Part shown: positions 9,001 to 18,228 of the stretch, piece after piece
How the letters are laid out: every line of letters starts with the position of its first letter
Position numbering within the stretch: the first letter of the stretch is position 1
Origin: Candidatus Obscuribacter sp.
GTDB taxonomy: Bacteria > Cyanobacteriota > Vampirovibrionia > Obscuribacterales > Obscuribacteraceae
Direction of reading: 5' to 3'
DNA length: 64,000 bases
Assembly (NCBI GenBank): GCA_016718315.1
Contig: JADKDV010000003.1
Span: 744,001-808,000, forward strand
Notes under the pieces: generated by a model
Databases searched by the model: none
What the model was told of the DNA's origin: nothing
Seen by the model: the letters and a program-made list of their open reading frames with translations, nothing else
Made by a program: the position numbers and the translations under genes

Positions 9001-9807
9001 CTAATTACGCATTTCGATGAGATTGCCTGATTGATAGTGGTTTAAGCCCAGATAAAAGCAAAATATACCCACAAGCAACATGGCAAATGCTCCAGCCAGA
9101 GCTAGTGCTGCACAAGTCAGGTCAAAGTGCTTGAGAGCTTCTACCGGTAGACCGCTGACAAAGCCAGCCGGAATCAGTGTGTAGAGTACAAGCTTGACCC
9201 AACCATCAAAAAGCGAGCTGGGATAAGTCGAGAATGTAATCATCGAAAAGAACCATTGCTCCGACAATACCTCAGCGTTACCGACAAAGAATGCCAGACT
9301 CCCTCTGATCAGGTTAAAGCCTACAAAGAGCATGGCTACTGACAAAGTGAGCAGAACAAAGAGGGCAAAGTGGGCGCAGTCAGGGCGCACTAAAAGGACA
9401 TAGGTGATATAGCCAAAAGCCAAATCGCCCACGGCCGTCGCACTCATTTTGCCCAGGGCCAGATGTGGCAGGAGTGCCCTTGGATAGAGCATCCATGTGT
9501 CCAGTTGACCGCGGCCTATGAGCGGGGCCAGCTCCTGCACGTTATAAAAAAAGGTGCTGGATAGACCAAACCCCGCTGCACAAATGGACCACAGCGTGAC
9601 TACATCATTTTGGCCAAAGCCTTTGACCACAGGGAAGCGGTCAAAGAATAATAGCCAGAATGCAAGCCATGCTGAATTGTTTAAAAACATGGCGGCAAAC
9701 TGCGAAACAAAGGCTCCTTTGTACTCTAGCTGAATATTGCAATTGAGGCGAATATAGGCAGCTACAAGTTTGAGATAGCTTTTGTATTTAGTCCATTGTT
9801 TGCACAT
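9001..9807 (-). CDS. ABC-2 type permease, COG3694-like
   Basis: 268 aa with six predicted hydrophobic segments. The pattern (N-terminal KSYLKLVAAYIRLNCNIQLEYK, then helices; RGQLDTWMLYP in the first cytoplasmic loop) is that of the ABC2_membrane_6/DUF990 permeases that pair with COG4587 permeases and COG4586 ATPases. Third gene of a three-gene exporter unit, 2 nt after its partner. The transported substrate is unknown. A terminator follows. Confidence 0.8.
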   Translation of the reverse strand: MCKQWTKYKSYLKLVAAYIRLNCNIQLEYKGAFVSQFAAMFLNNSAWLAFWLLFFDRFPVVKGFGQNDVVTLWSICAAGFGLSSTFFYNVQELAPLIGRGQLDTWMLYPRALLPHLALGKMSATAVGDLAFGYITYVLLVRPDCAHFALFVLLTLSVAMLFVGFNLIRGSLAFFVGNAEVLSEQWFFSMITFSTYPSSLFDGWVKLVLYTLIPAGFVSGLPVEALKHFDLTCAALALAGAFAMLLVGIFCFYLGLNHYQSGNLIEMRN

Positions 9808-9809
9808 GA

Positions 9810-10610
9810 CTAACCTCCATGAGCGCAGATACGCGCTTTAGCTTGGCCGTAGACAAAAGCAGCAACTAATCCAAGAGCCAATATGCAAATCAATTGGCTT
9901 TTAAGCAGCACCACAAACTCTGTCAGGCTGGGATGTAAAAACAAATGCACCGGACCATAGACTAAATAGGGAAATGGTGTAAAAACAACAATCTCTTTTA
10001 GCCAGTGGGGAAACAACTCAAGAGGGATAAGCATCCCTCCAAAAATCATTACCAGTCTGGTGTAAATCAAAAACAGACCGCTTGTATCCTCAAGCCAGAA
10101 TGCGCCAAGTCCAACAATCAGTTGACCAAAGGCATCCAGGATAAAGCCAAACAAGCAGGCAACTGCCAGCATGGCCAGGCTAAACGGGCTTACTGGCACG
10201 GCTCCTACCAGACAAAAGGTAATGACGGCACCAATGAGCAAGTTAAAGACAAATCTAACTGAGCGCTCGCCCAGGCAAAAACTGATGCAGTAAAGCGGAT
10301 AGCTCATGGGCTTGATAAGCCTTACTGCCAGCGTGCCTGTGCGCACGTCCTCATCGACTTGTCGAGTCAGTCTGGGTGCAGACATATAGATAGACTCAGT
10401 GATGGTCAAATACCAGAGCATTTGAGCCAGAGTCATATCACCTAATCTGGTGGCACCGCTCTGGCTATAAGTAGCCTGCCATAACTTGAGAAAGATATAG
10501 AGGATTACAGCCATAAAGACAGTGCGGCCCAGCACCTCGCCAGGATAGGCGAGGTTGGACCGGGCGGAGACTTTTGTCACCGCCCAGATTTGTTTGAGTA
10601 TTTTTATCAT
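9810..10610 (-). CDS. ABC-2 type permease, COG4587-like
   Basis: 266 aa, six hydrophobic segments. VDEDVRTGTLAVRLIKPMSYP is the conserved loop of this family. It starts 2 nt after the ATPase stop and ends 2 nt before the second permease, so the three are one transcript. Together they form a heterodimeric-permease exporter in the inner membrane. Substrate not known. Confidence 0.8.
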   Translation of the reverse strand: MIKILKQIWAVTKVSARSNLAYPGEVLGRTVFMAVILYIFLKLWQATYSQSGATRLGDMTLAQMLWYLTITESIYMSAPRLTRQVDEDVRTGTLAVRLIKPMSYPLYCISFCLGERSVRFVFNLLIGAVITFCLVGAVPVSPFSLAMLAVACLFGFILDAFGQLIVGLGAFWLEDTSGLFLIYTRLVMIFGGMLIPLELFPHWLKEIVVFTPFPYLVYGPVHLFLHPSLTEFVVLLKSQLICILALGLVAAFVYGQAKARICAHGG

Positions 10611-10612
10611 AG

Positions 10613-11434
10613 TTATCCTCTCAGTCCGGCACTACTTGCTGCCGGCTGGGCAAACAAGTGGGCTATGACTTGTTCGAGATCTCCTTCGAGACCTTCTTGG
10701 ATTACGGTCTGGCTGACACTGGCAACTGTATCGTCTAGGACTATGCGTCCGTGGTTGATTAAAACCATACGACTGGCTACAGAGGCGATATCGCCGGTGT
10801 CGTGGCTGGTGAGGAAGACTGTCAGGCCTTCTTCTTTATTCCACTGACAGATTAGCTCTCTCAACCTTTGCCTTGCTACCACATCGATACCGATGGTGGG
10901 CTCATCTAGCAAGAGCAACCGCGGACGGTGCAATAGACTGGCCGCTATCTCACAACGCATGCGCTGACCCAATGAGAGTTTACGCACTGGCGTGTCGATA
11001 AAGTCGCCAAGCTCAAAGCGCTCAACCAGCAAATCTCGACGTACTTTATAGTCGTGTTTGCCAAGATCATAGATTTGGGCTAACAGATCAAAAGTGTCTT
11101 TTGGTGGTAGATGCAACCACAATTGTGAGCGCTGACCAAAGACTGCACCTATTTCTTTGACTAGCTTTTGACGCTCTCTCCAGGGATCAAAGCCAAGGAC
11201 TCGGGCTTTGCCAGAGGTTGGTTTGAGGATACCTGTAAGCATCTTAATTGTGGTTGATTTACCGGCACCGTTGGGTCCGACAAAGGCGACCGCCTGTCCT
11301 TCGGGGACAGTGAGAGTGATGCCTTCTACTGCCACAATAGTGCTGGCTTTAGCTCTACTGAAGAGCCCTGTTTTGAGGCTAAAAGATTTTTTCAACTCTA
11401 CGGTTTCAACGGCGTTCATGATGACACTGATCAT
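10613..11434 (-). CDS. ABC exporter ATP-binding protein, COG4586-like
   Basis: 273 aa. Walker A GPNGAGKS, Q-loop region FGQRSQLWLHLP, signature LSLGQRMRCE (the usual SGG replaced by LGQ, normal for this family), Walker B LLLLDEP and switch His in TSHDTGD are all intact. It energises the two permeases encoded just downstream. Two starts are possible: ATG 11434 with GGAG directly adjacent, or ATG 11419 with a long spacer. Confidence 0.85.
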   Translation of the reverse strand: MISVIMNAVETVELKKSFSLKTGLFSRAKASTIVAVEGITLTVPEGQAVAFVGPNGAGKSTTIKMLTGILKPTSGKARVLGFDPWRERQKLVKEIGAVFGQRSQLWLHLPPKDTFDLLAQIYDLGKHDYKVRRDLLVERFELGDFIDTPVRKLSLGQRMRCEIAASLLHRPRLLLLDEPTIGIDVVARQRLRELICQWNKEEGLTVFLTSHDTGDIASVASRMVLINHGRIVLDDTVASVSQTVIQEGLEGDLEQVIAHLFAQPAASSAGLRG

Positions 11435-11507
11435 CTCCTGTTATATGTTTGGTGATTTGTTCAATATGGTTCGAGCTTGCAAACCGTTAATACTGCCGGC
11501 CAAAGGC

Positions 11508-11535
11508 CAAAAAAAAGCTCCCAAATATGGGAGCT
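11508..11535 (-). terminator. rho-independent terminator, minus strand
   Basis: AGCTCCC and GGGAGCT around a 6-nt loop (11516-11535), followed on the minus strand by eight or more T. It ends transcripts coming from the kinase genes and from the candidate small gene at 11563-11640. Confidence 0.85.
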
Positions 11536-11562
11536 GCATCGACTTAAAACCTGGTTTGAGTT

Positions 11563-11640
11563 TTAATTGAAGACGCGCTCCTCCTGCCATCCTTGAGGGA
11601 CAGCGAGTTGAACTTTAGGCATGTAAATTGTGTTTTGCAT
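11563..11640 (-). CDS. candidate 25-residue small protein
   Basis: A short open frame, ATG 11640 to TAA 11563, sits between the kinase stop and the terminator at 11508-11535. GGA lies 5 nt before the ATG. The peptide starts MQNTIYMPKVQL and ends WQEERVFN; it has no membrane segment and a mixed, protein-like composition. Position directly in front of a strong terminator and about 70 nt after the kinase stop supports a real small gene, but length alone gives no statistical support. Confidence 0.35.
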   Translation of the reverse strand: MQNTIYMPKVQLAVPQGWQEERVFN

Positions 11641-11709
11641 AGAATTCCATTATGAGGTCTAAAAATTTGCAGTCAATGCTTTGTAAAGCAAGCAACAATT
11701 TTTGCTGCT

Positions 11710-13443
11710 CTATTTGTCGTCTTTATGTTTGTCCAGCAAGTCTTGCCCGGCTTTATCATCAGGGAAATATTTTAGATACAATCTAGTGAGATCGATGTTT
11801 TCTTTGTAGTTGCCGAGATTTGTGTTATGTACTTTTGCTCTATTAATTGTACCTTTGAGATTATCTTCGGCTGCTTTAAGGCGACCATCCTGGGCCAGGC
11901 GTTCTACTGGATTGACTGTCTTGCCCGGTGCTCTGGCATTGGCGTAATCTTTGCGCACACGCTCTAGCTCGCTGCCGGCAAGCGAGACCGCTTTTTGATA
12001 TTCATTGCCAGCATCTTCAAAGCGCATATCACTATCGAGATAGTCTGCTAAAAAGCGCCGTAGCTGTGAGTGTTTGGGATTTAAATCGACAGCTTTTTGG
12101 GCTGCTATAATTGCCGCCTTAAATTGTCCAGTCTCAAAATAGGCATTGGCTAGTCGTGAGTAAGCCTTATCCATGGGCTTTATGGCTATTGCGTGATTAA
12201 ACAATGGAATTGCTTTTTCGAAGCGTTTGTCGACATGATAAAAACGCCCGGCCTGATACCAGTCTTCGGCACTTTTTTGATCGCGCACATGGTAGTCACT
12301 GAGCATATTATTGTTATCGGCAATATTGTAGATAATGGCACCGACCCCGATAAGCAAAAGCACAATAGCACCACTAAAAACAAGGTCATGTCTGGCTCTG
12401 TGACTGAGCTTCTTTAGCCTTGCTGGTAGCGACACTTTGAGCAAAGCGTTGCTTGCCAGAGCCTGTTTTACTTGTGTCATTGAGGACAGGCGATCTTCTG
12501 CCTTTTTTTGCAGGCAACTCTCAATCAGTCCTCTCAGGTTTTGTGGCATGCTGGTGTTGCCAAAGTCAGGTGCATAGTCGCCTATGTGGCGCAATATTGT
12601 TTGCACTGGTGTTTCGCAGCGATAGGGCGGCTTGCCTGTAAGCATTTCAAAAAGTACACAGCCGAGGCTATAAATGTCAGTGCGACCGTCTGTCTGCTTG
12701 CCTAAGCACTGCTCTGGGCTCATGTAATCAGGACTACCCAGGATATCTTGTGTGCCAGTCAGGTTGGCTCGAGTGCCTCCTTCTTCCTGCAGGATTTTGG
12801 CAATACCAAAGTCCATGATTTTGACTTTGTATTTGTATTGCTCTAGATCCCCTGCGGACACTGGTACTGTATCTAGTGCGGCCTTCTGTGTCTCAACTGA
12901 TTGCACGATAATGTTTGACGGTTTGAGATCGCGGTGTATAACTTTGCGGTCGTGGGCATGGGCCAGCGCGTCGGCTAGTTGGATGGCGATATCTCTGGCG
13001 TCAGTGGGCGGCAGTGAGCCGTTGATTTGGATCAGTTCGGCCAGAGTCTGCCCCTCTAGATATTCCATAATCAAGTAAGGCAGGTCTCTTTCCTGGTCGA
13101 CGCCAAAATCTAGTACTGCTGCTATTGTTGGATGATCTAGAGCTCCCAGTGCCTGAGCTTCAGTTTGAAATCTCTGCACTGCGATGGGATCCTGAGCAAT
13201 TGCTTCTGCCAGATATTTGATGGCAACAAACTTACGCATGGCTAGATGTTCGGCTTTAAATACGACACTCATGCCACCAGTGCCGATTTGCTCCACTATG
13301 CGATAAAAGCCATTGACTGTATCGCCGATTTTAGGCAGGAGAGATAAATCTACTGCTGCTATATCGCCTTTGTCGGTGTTGACCAGTGACTTCTCAATGG
13401 TTACTCTTTCTTCCAGTTCAGTTTTGTCGCCAGGTGATTTCAT
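11710..13443 (-). CDS. Ser/Thr protein kinase with TM segment and TPR tail (second of pair)
   Basis: 577 aa. Kinase domain at about residues 45-310: Gly loop GTGGMSVVFKAEH, Lys in VAIKYL, catalytic loop HRDLKPSNI, DFGIAK, SPDYMSPEQ, so it should be active. A single membrane helix lies near 355-375 (GAIVLLLIGVGAIIY), and the remaining about 200 residues carry TPR pairs (SRLANAYFETGQFKAAIIAA), predicted outside the membrane. ATG 13443 overlaps the upstream kinase stop as ATGA. Known family: Hanks-type (PknB-like) kinases; substrates unknown. Confidence 0.85.
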   Translation of the reverse strand: MKSPGDKTELEERVTIEKSLVNTDKGDIAAVDLSLLPKIGDTVNGFYRIVEQIGTGGMSVVFKAEHLAMRKFVAIKYLAEAIAQDPIAVQRFQTEAQALGALDHPTIAAVLDFGVDQERDLPYLIMEYLEGQTLAELIQINGSLPPTDARDIAIQLADALAHAHDRKVIHRDLKPSNIIVQSVETQKAALDTVPVSAGDLEQYKYKVKIMDFGIAKILQEEGGTRANLTGTQDILGSPDYMSPEQCLGKQTDGRTDIYSLGCVLFEMLTGKPPYRCETPVQTILRHIGDYAPDFGNTSMPQNLRGLIESCLQKKAEDRLSSMTQVKQALASNALLKVSLPARLKKLSHRARHDLVFSGAIVLLLIGVGAIIYNIADNNNMLSDYHVRDQKSAEDWYQAGRFYHVDKRFEKAIPLFNHAIAIKPMDKAYSRLANAYFETGQFKAAIIAAQKAVDLNPKHSQLRRFLADYLDSDMRFEDAGNEYQKAVSLAGSELERVRKDYANARAPGKTVNPVERLAQDGRLKAAEDNLKGTINRAKVHNTNLGNYKENIDLTRLYLKYFPDDKAGQDLLDKHKDDK

Positions 13444-15125
13444 TTCACGGCTTTCCGATAACTGTCTACAATGGCGCTGGCAGCCTTTTTGGCTTCAGCT
13501 AGATTTTTGTTTTCTAGATAGTCTAAAAGCCCTTCACTGTTTTTGAGCGCTTCTTCTTTATTGCTAGCAAAGGCTCTTGTCAGATAGTCTGTACCTTTGT
13601 CGTTATTGCCTGCGGCATATTCTAACTTTGCTAAGTATGACAGGGCGTAATAATCCGTAGTATCTGTTTTGAGTATATCCAAAAGGCAGGTACGGGCTTT
13701 TTCTGGCTGATCTAGGCTAAAGTAGTTAGCACCACTAATTTGGGCAAATTCTTTTGCTCTATTTGCTGGCAACACTTGTTTTATTTGTTCGATTGTTTTT
13801 TGCGCTTTGTCATTTTCATTTGATTGCATATAGAGCCTTGCTAACTGAAAAGCACCCTCGATATGTAGTGGTTGCAAGCGGTTGCTCTCTATCAAAGCCT
13901 GGCGATATTTATCGAGCTTGCCATTCTCTTTATAAGTGATTGCGCGTTCGTACCATTTGAGATAATTACTGCGGTTTGCCGCTGGCATCTCTGGCTCGAT
14001 AAAGGCGTTTATCGTAAAAAATGTGGCACTCGATACAGTGGCCAGGATGGCAAAGGCGAGTAGTTTGTAGCTATTATCCTTTTTAAATTTTTGACGATAG
14101 TAGCTCAGGCGCTTGCCAAAGCTGGCTTTGACATTTTTCTTTTTGTGGACAGCATTGCCAAAGTCTTCCATTGCGGCAAAGCGTTTTAATGGGTCAACCT
14201 CAAGCGCTTTGAGGATAATGTTTTGCATCTTTTGAGAGACTTGCTTGCCTTCGAATGTGGGCGCTGCTCCCTGGATATGGGCAATTAGGGTCTCTACTGC
14301 TGACTCGCGAGTATAGGGTGATTTGCCTACCAGGCATTCGTAGAGGACACAGCCCAGAGAATAAATGTCAGTTGCTTCACTGACTGGTTTACCCAGGCTT
14401 TGTTCTGGACTCATGTATTCGGGGCTGCCAAAGATTTCGCCTGTCTTTGTCAGAGTCAGCTGCCCGTCTTCTTTTTCTCTCAGTCTGGCGATACCAAAAT
14501 CAACGATGTGCAAATTTGATATGGAGCCATCACTAGCCTTCTTTACCAGGATATTGGAAGGTTTGATGTCGCGGTGGATAACACCATTATTGTGAGCATG
14601 TTGCAATGCTTCGGCAATCATTGCCACCAGTTTAGATGCCTCACTCTCGCTCATTGTGTGACATCTCTTTAGTATTTGCGAGAGCGGCTCACCATCGACC
14701 TTTTGCATGACGAGGTAAGGATACTCAGTTTTAGCGTCGAGACCAAAGTCAAAGACTTTGACTATTGATGGATAGTTTAGTTTACTTACTGTCAGAGCTT
14801 CTTGCTGGAAGCGCTGCAAATATTTTGCTTCGGCACCTTTGCCCGGCAAAAGTACTTTTATTGCCACATCGCGATCGATTTCAATGTCATGAGCAGCAAG
14901 TACAAGACCCATGCCACCGACACCAAGGACAGCATCGATGCGAAATCTGTTGGCAAATATTTGACCCAGATTGATACCTCTGGGTAGTCTTGTGGAGCGC
15001 TTTTCGCCTATAACTGCTGCTGTGTCGGCAGTAGCAGCAAAACTCTCCTTTGTGGTCGCCACAATGGTTTTGTCTAAGACGATTTGTTCTTCTTGATTTT
15101 TTGTCAGATCTTCTTTTGGGTTCAA
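13440..15125 (-). CDS. Ser/Thr protein kinase with TM segment and TPR tail (first of pair)
   Basis: 561 aa from a TTG at 15125. Kinase domain at about residues 58-320: GVGGMGLVLAAHD, VAIKVL, HRDIKPSNI, DFGIAR and GSPEYMSPEQ are intact. A membrane helix follows (LLAFAILATVSSATFFTINAF) and then TPR units to the end. It is a paralogue of the next gene and overlaps it by 4 nt (ATGA). The shared plan, kinase inside and TPR outside, suggests a signalling pair that senses or scaffolds proteins outside the membrane (inference). Confidence 0.85.
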   Translation of the reverse strand: MNPKEDLTKNQEEQIVLDKTIVATTKESFAATADTAAVIGEKRSTRLPRGINLGQIFANRFRIDAVLGVGGMGLVLAAHDIEIDRDVAIKVLLPGKGAEAKYLQRFQQEALTVSKLNYPSIVKVFDFGLDAKTEYPYLVMQKVDGEPLSQILKRCHTMSESEASKLVAMIAEALQHAHNNGVIHRDIKPSNILVKKASDGSISNLHIVDFGIARLREKEDGQLTLTKTGEIFGSPEYMSPEQSLGKPVSEATDIYSLGCVLYECLVGKSPYTRESAVETLIAHIQGAAPTFEGKQVSQKMQNIILKALEVDPLKRFAAMEDFGNAVHKKKNVKASFGKRLSYYRQKFKKDNSYKLLAFAILATVSSATFFTINAFIEPEMPAANRSNYLKWYERAITYKENGKLDKYRQALIESNRLQPLHIEGAFQLARLYMQSNENDKAQKTIEQIKQVLPANRAKEFAQISGANYFSLDQPEKARTCLLDILKTDTTDYYALSYLAKLEYAAGNNDKGTDYLTRAFASNKEEALKNSEGLLDYLENKNLAEAKKAASAIVDSYRKAVK

Positions 15126-15137
15126 GGCAGCACCCTG

Positions 15138-15162
15138 GGTATGGCTATCAGGCCCATACCCC
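15138..15162. other. hairpin in the gap before the first kinase gene
   Basis: GGGTATGG and CCATACCC form an 8-bp stem in the 76-nt gap between the exported-protein gene and the first kinase gene. There is no T run on either strand, so it is not a standard terminator. It could be a processing site or an operator. Confidence 0.3.
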
Positions 15163-15201
15163 TGTGGCGCTGTGCCTAAACAGGCGCAAGTGCCCGAATG
15201 T

Positions 15202-16032
15202 CTATTTTTTGCCGGTACCCAGTTGCTTGCCCAGGTCGTTTACGATGTCATTGATCAAGCCATCGCCTAACGTTATCTGACTTTCGTTTTGAGTTGCCTT
15301 AAAGCCCTGCGGTATATCAAAAAAGTTGGCATCCACAAGCACTTTATCGATGCCTTTAGTTTCCAGTTTTGTGGACTTATAGCCATTGCCTAGCTCTAAT
15401 TCGATGCGCACCATATGATGGTCAGAGAGATTTTTGCCCCAGGTCACTGCAAAAAAGTCTGACATCTTGGGTGGTACCACTAGTTCTTGTCCAACATAGA
15501 TAGTCGATTTAGCAATACTGCCAGCATCTACCGGTTTGGTGGAGGCAAATACATAACTCTGGCAAGGATGACCAAGTATTTTAATTGTTTTACCTGGCTT
15601 AACTGTCCAGTTTTCGGGATAAAGAGAGTCTCTAAAAAGCTTGGCTCGAGTGTTCATACTGGTTTTCCACTGGGCCATGGATTTTGTGCAAAAAAGTTTT
15701 TGGTCGCTGCTGTAATAGGTGACATCCCATTTTGGTGCTGAGGAGACCATCGAATAATGACCTTGGGTATAAGCAGCCCTATATCCGTTTTGACCGATAT
15801 AAATAACTCTTTTGCCGATCATTTGATCCGGCTGATTTAGTCGCCAGACGTAGATTTTGCCAGGAGGAGGAGCCGGTGTTGAGAGTGGATTGGATGCCAC
15901 TATGCCGACTTTTGCTTGTCCTGTGGTTTTATTATTGTCGGCCAGGGCTTTACCACAGGTGCCTGTGAGGATACTGCACAGTATCAGAGCAAGTAAGTAC
16001 ATCCGGCGTGATTTGGGGCAGAGCCTGGTCAT
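15202..16032 (-). CDS. exported protein of unknown function
   Basis: 276 aa with a basic N-terminus and signal peptide (cleavage near KALA, about residue 31). No domain recognised; the mature part is rich in Tyr/Lys and has a beta-rich pattern (KIYVWRLNQPDQMIGKRVIYI). Two Cys (FCTKSM and HPCQSY) could form a disulfide. Its ATG directly follows the cstA stop (TAGATG), so it is the last gene of the nupC-cstA unit. Confidence 0.55.
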   Translation of the reverse strand: MTRLCPKSRRMYLLALILCSILTGTCGKALADNNKTTGQAKVGIVASNPLSTPAPPPGKIYVWRLNQPDQMIGKRVIYIGQNGYRAAYTQGHYSMVSSAPKWDVTYYSSDQKLFCTKSMAQWKTSMNTRAKLFRDSLYPENWTVKPGKTIKILGHPCQSYVFASTKPVDAGSIAKSTIYVGQELVVPPKMSDFFAVTWGKNLSDHHMVRIELELGNGYKSTKLETKGIDKVLVDANFFDIPQGFKATQNESQITLGDGLINDIVNDLGKQLGTGKK

Positions 16033-18216
16033 CTAACAGCACCTGAGCGGTTTATCAAAACTGCTCAGTTTGTCGGAGCAGTCATTGATTAGATTGTCCA
16101 CTGAGCCAGCTGTGCACTGAGCGTCATGGCCATGTTGAGCGGCTGTGCTGGTGGCAGGAGTGTTGCCACTTTTGGCAGTGGCAGTTTGACTCGGTCCTTT
16201 TTTGCACCAGCTGCGGATAGATTCCACCAGGATTATCAAAACAAGCACGATAAAGAGCCCGCCAAGAGCAGCGTCTAGATAGTTGTTAAAGATTTGCACC
16301 TGGGTCTCAGCGATTTTGTCAGGGGGTATTTGACCGCTCTTTAGTTTGTCTTGCAGCATAGCGGCACCGGCTAAAAATCCCAGTTTGGCATTGCTACTAA
16401 AAATCTTGAGATAGCCTGCTGTAAGTGTGACACAAAGTAGCCAGGCCAGCGGAGTGAGTGTAACCCAGGCATAGCGCCTTTTGCCCATGGAGATGATACA
16501 GCTTGTGGCGACACAAAGAGCGACCACTGCTAATAGTTGATTGCTAATGCCAAAGAGCGGCCATAGACTGTTGATACCACCAAGGGGATCGATAACGCCT
16601 TGATACAAAAAATAGCCCCAGCCCGCCACCACCATAAGAGATGACAGCACTACAGCTGGATACCAATCGGTGCGCCCCAGGGGTTTTACCACTAGACCAA
16701 GGAAGTCCTGCAATAAAAACCTCCCGACCCGTGTCCCTGCATCTAGGCAGGTGAGGATAAAGAGAGCCTCAAACATGATGGCAAAGTGATACCAGAATGA
16801 AATTGTCGTAGTGGCAAGATTGCCTATGGGTATTGCTGAGAGTACTTTGCTAAAGATATGAGACATGCCAACCGCCAGTGTTGGACCGCCACCAGCCCGT
16901 CCCCAGAGAGTTTCTTCGCCCACATCCTGAGCTAGTTTTGTCATTTCGGCATCGGTTACTGGATAGCCCCAGGAGCTGATTTTTGCAGCGGCCTGGACAT
17001 GATCGGCTCCGACTACGCCTTTGGCGCTATTGATGGCAAAGTAAGTGCCGGGAGCCAGTACGCATGCCGAGATAATAGCCATAATTGCCACTGCTGCTTC
17101 GCAGAGCATACTGCCATAGCCAATCGGTCTGGCATGGCTTTCGCGCCAGATCATCTTGGGTGTTGTGCCTGATGAGACCAGTGAGTGAAATCCGGAGATA
17201 GCGCCACAAGCGATAGTGATAAAACAGAAGGGAAAAATATTGCCAGTAAACAGTGGACCTGTGCCGTCTACAAATATAGTCAGTGGTGGCATCTCTAAAT
17301 CTGGTCTGAGAAGGACAATGCCAATAGCCAGTAAGCCAATCACACCGATTTTTAAAAAGGCAGAAAGATAATCACGAGGTGCTAGCAAAATCCAGACTGG
17401 TAAAACTGAGGCAACAAAGCCATAGACCATTACCGAGATGGCAAGCTGGGTGCCAGTGAGAGTAAAGATTGGAGCCAGCGTGGGATCTAAAGCGACCCAT
17501 TTGCCTGCCACTACTGCCAGTATCGTTAAAACTACACCTATGATTGAGCCCTCCATGACTTTGTGCGGTCTGAGCATCTTCATATAGACACCCACAAGCA
17601 TCGCTATAGGCACAGTCATGAGCAAGGTAAAGGTGCCCCAGGGGCTGGCTTTTAGGGCATTGACTATGACCAGGGCTAAGACTGCCATGAGGATCATCAT
17701 AATTAGTAAGATCGCAATGAGAGCAACAATGCCTGCCAGAGGGCTGATTTCGTCTTTTGCCATCTGACCCAGTGAGCGTCCGCCCCGGCGCATCGAGGCG
17801 CAAAGTACGACAAAGTCCTGCACAGCTCCTGCTACTACAACACCGATGATGATCCAGAGTGTGCCCGGCAAAAAGCCAAACTGACTGGCTAATATCGGAC
17901 CCACAAGTGGTCCAGCTCCAGCAATGGCGGCAAAGTGATGACCAAACAAGACCCATTTATGTGTTGGTACATAGTCTTTGCCGTCGTCGATTTTTTCGGA
18001 GGGCGTCTGTGTCTCGTCAGATAGAGCAAAAACCTTTTGAGCAATAAACTTGCTGTAAAAACGATAAGCCGTGGCAAAAGTACAAACGCTTGCTAAAATC
18101 AACCAGACAGCATTGACTTTTTCGCCACGACTGGTAGCCATCACAACCAGCGAGTAAAGTGCAACAAAGGCTATTGGTAGCCAAATAAACAGGCCTTTTA
18201 TCCTTGAGGATTGCAC
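16033..18216 (-). CDS. cstA: carbon starvation protein A (CstA) family transporter
   Basis: 727 aa from GTG 18216 with AGGAG 6 nt upstream. Around sixteen hydrophobic segments; family signature regions HHFAAIAGAGPLVGPILA, GRSLGQMAKDEI and FHSLVSSGTTPKM are clear. CstA/BtsT proteins import pyruvate or peptides. The C-terminus has a Thr/Ala-rich tail and ends in two Cys. It follows the nucleoside transporter gene by 12 nt, suggesting one scavenging operon for small carbon and nucleoside sources. Confidence 0.9.
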   Translation of the reverse strand: MQSSRIKGLFIWLPIAFVALYSLVVMATSRGEKVNAVWLILASVCTFATAYRFYSKFIAQKVFALSDETQTPSEKIDDGKDYVPTHKWVLFGHHFAAIAGAGPLVGPILASQFGFLPGTLWIIIGVVVAGAVQDFVVLCASMRRGGRSLGQMAKDEISPLAGIVALIAILLIMMILMAVLALVIVNALKASPWGTFTLLMTVPIAMLVGVYMKMLRPHKVMEGSIIGVVLTILAVVAGKWVALDPTLAPIFTLTGTQLAISVMVYGFVASVLPVWILLAPRDYLSAFLKIGVIGLLAIGIVLLRPDLEMPPLTIFVDGTGPLFTGNIFPFCFITIACGAISGFHSLVSSGTTPKMIWRESHARPIGYGSMLCEAAVAIMAIISACVLAPGTYFAINSAKGVVGADHVQAAAKISSWGYPVTDAEMTKLAQDVGEETLWGRAGGGPTLAVGMSHIFSKVLSAIPIGNLATTTISFWYHFAIMFEALFILTCLDAGTRVGRFLLQDFLGLVVKPLGRTDWYPAVVLSSLMVVAGWGYFLYQGVIDPLGGINSLWPLFGISNQLLAVVALCVATSCIISMGKRRYAWVTLTPLAWLLCVTLTAGYLKIFSSNAKLGFLAGAAMLQDKLKSGQIPPDKIAETQVQIFNNYLDAALGGLFIVLVLIILVESIRSWCKKGPSQTATAKSGNTPATSTAAQHGHDAQCTAGSVDNLINDCSDKLSSFDKPLRCC

Positions 18217-18228
18217 AGCGGTCTCCTT

